From the NCBI GenBank assembly GCA_937975655.1, contig CALJTZ010000490.1, positions 1 through 5,386 on the forward strand: DNA of 5,386 nt. Direction: 5' to 3'. The translations under genes were made by a program, and so were the position numbers. The DNA comes from an uncultured Synechococcus sp. Lineage in GTDB: Bacteria > Cyanobacteriota > Cyanobacteriia > PCC-6307 > Cyanobiaceae. The first letter of the stretch is position 1, and each line of letters starts with the position of its first letter. Of this stretch, positions 5,311 to 5,386 are shown piece by piece. The notes under the pieces were generated by a model. That model did no database searches. It was given only the letters and a program-made list of their open reading frames with translations, and was not told where the DNA came from.

Positions 5311-5386
5311 ATGCTCGCCACCCTCAGCGGATCCCTGGCCCTGGTGGTGGGGCTGGCGGTGCTGCTGCTGCCGCTGCTGGCCACGG
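5311..5386 (+). CDS. leucine-rich membrane protein, 5' part only
   Basis: The first 25 codons of a gene cut by the window end. The product starts MLATLSGSLALVVGLA and continues with VLLLPLLA, an uninterrupted hydrophobic stretch that looks like an N-terminal transmembrane segment or an uncleaved signal anchor. ATG 5311 is the first usable start; no in-frame ATG, GTG or TTG lies between it and the tRNA. From memory, a small conserved membrane protein precedes ileS after tRNA-Leu in related picocyanobacteria, which would fit, but the rest of the gene is needed to say more. The frame is open to the end. It diverges from the tRNA gene across a 54-base gap that also carries the tRNA promoter. Confidence 0.6.
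   Translation, partial: MLATLSGSLALVVGLAVLLLPLLAT

Noticed and set aside
1..5386. The window length, 5386, equals the phiX174 genome size, and phiX is an Illumina spike-in.
   Set aside because: The content is cyanobacterial-type genes (crtR, gatC, a tRNA-Leu); no phiX genes are present, so the length is coincidence.

Overview
The window looks like one contig from a picocyanobacterium of the Synechococcus/Cyanobium type. The main reasons are a CrtR-type beta-carotene hydroxylase beside gatC and a tRNA-Leu(UAG) gene, a short acidic protein and a creatininase-family protein that I remember from cyanobacterial genomes, high GC in the core genes (individual 60-base lines in the creatininase-like gene reach 63-77%), and two copies of the cyanobacterial HIP1 octamer. 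Genus and habitat are inferred. The first 51 bases are not biological: they are an untrimmed Illumina P7/Read 2 adapter with an 8-base index. The left end is therefore a library-fragment end and not a natural boundary.

Layout. Bases 52-2380 hold three minus-strand genes with overlapping ends. In transcription order they are an HPr-kinase-like P-loop protein, a PAPS-dependent sulfotransferase and a probable GNAT acetyltransferase cut off by the adapter. This is the accessory part of the window. It has lower GC (about 52% over the GNAT gene) and encodes group-transfer enzymes whose substrate cannot be read from the sequence. Bases 2381-2490 are a short divergent gap. Next come a 45-residue single-pass membrane protein on plus and a 99-residue acidic protein on minus, meeting tail to tail on a shared CTAG. 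After a 70-base divergent gap, a creatininase-family metalloenzyme and gatC lie on plus, 9 bases apart and probably co-transcribed. The beta-carotene hydroxylase gene (crtR) faces gatC with only 4 bases between the stops. Upstream of crtR, on the same strand, is tRNA-Leu(UAG) with a recognisable promoter. The right edge holds the start of a leucine-rich membrane protein on plus.

How the genes work together. The right half is housekeeping: gatC supports Gln-tRNA(Gln) formation by transamidation, the tRNA reads CUN leucine codons, and CrtR makes zeaxanthin for the photosynthetic membranes. The left operon could be a tailoring cassette for a peptide or saccharide, because HPr-kinase homologues and sulfotransferases are both known as accessory enzymes in some peptide natural-product (for example lasso peptide) clusters. 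However, no precursor, protease or cyclase gene is visible here and the operon runs off the contig. This is the most interesting lead in the window, and it remains a hypothesis.
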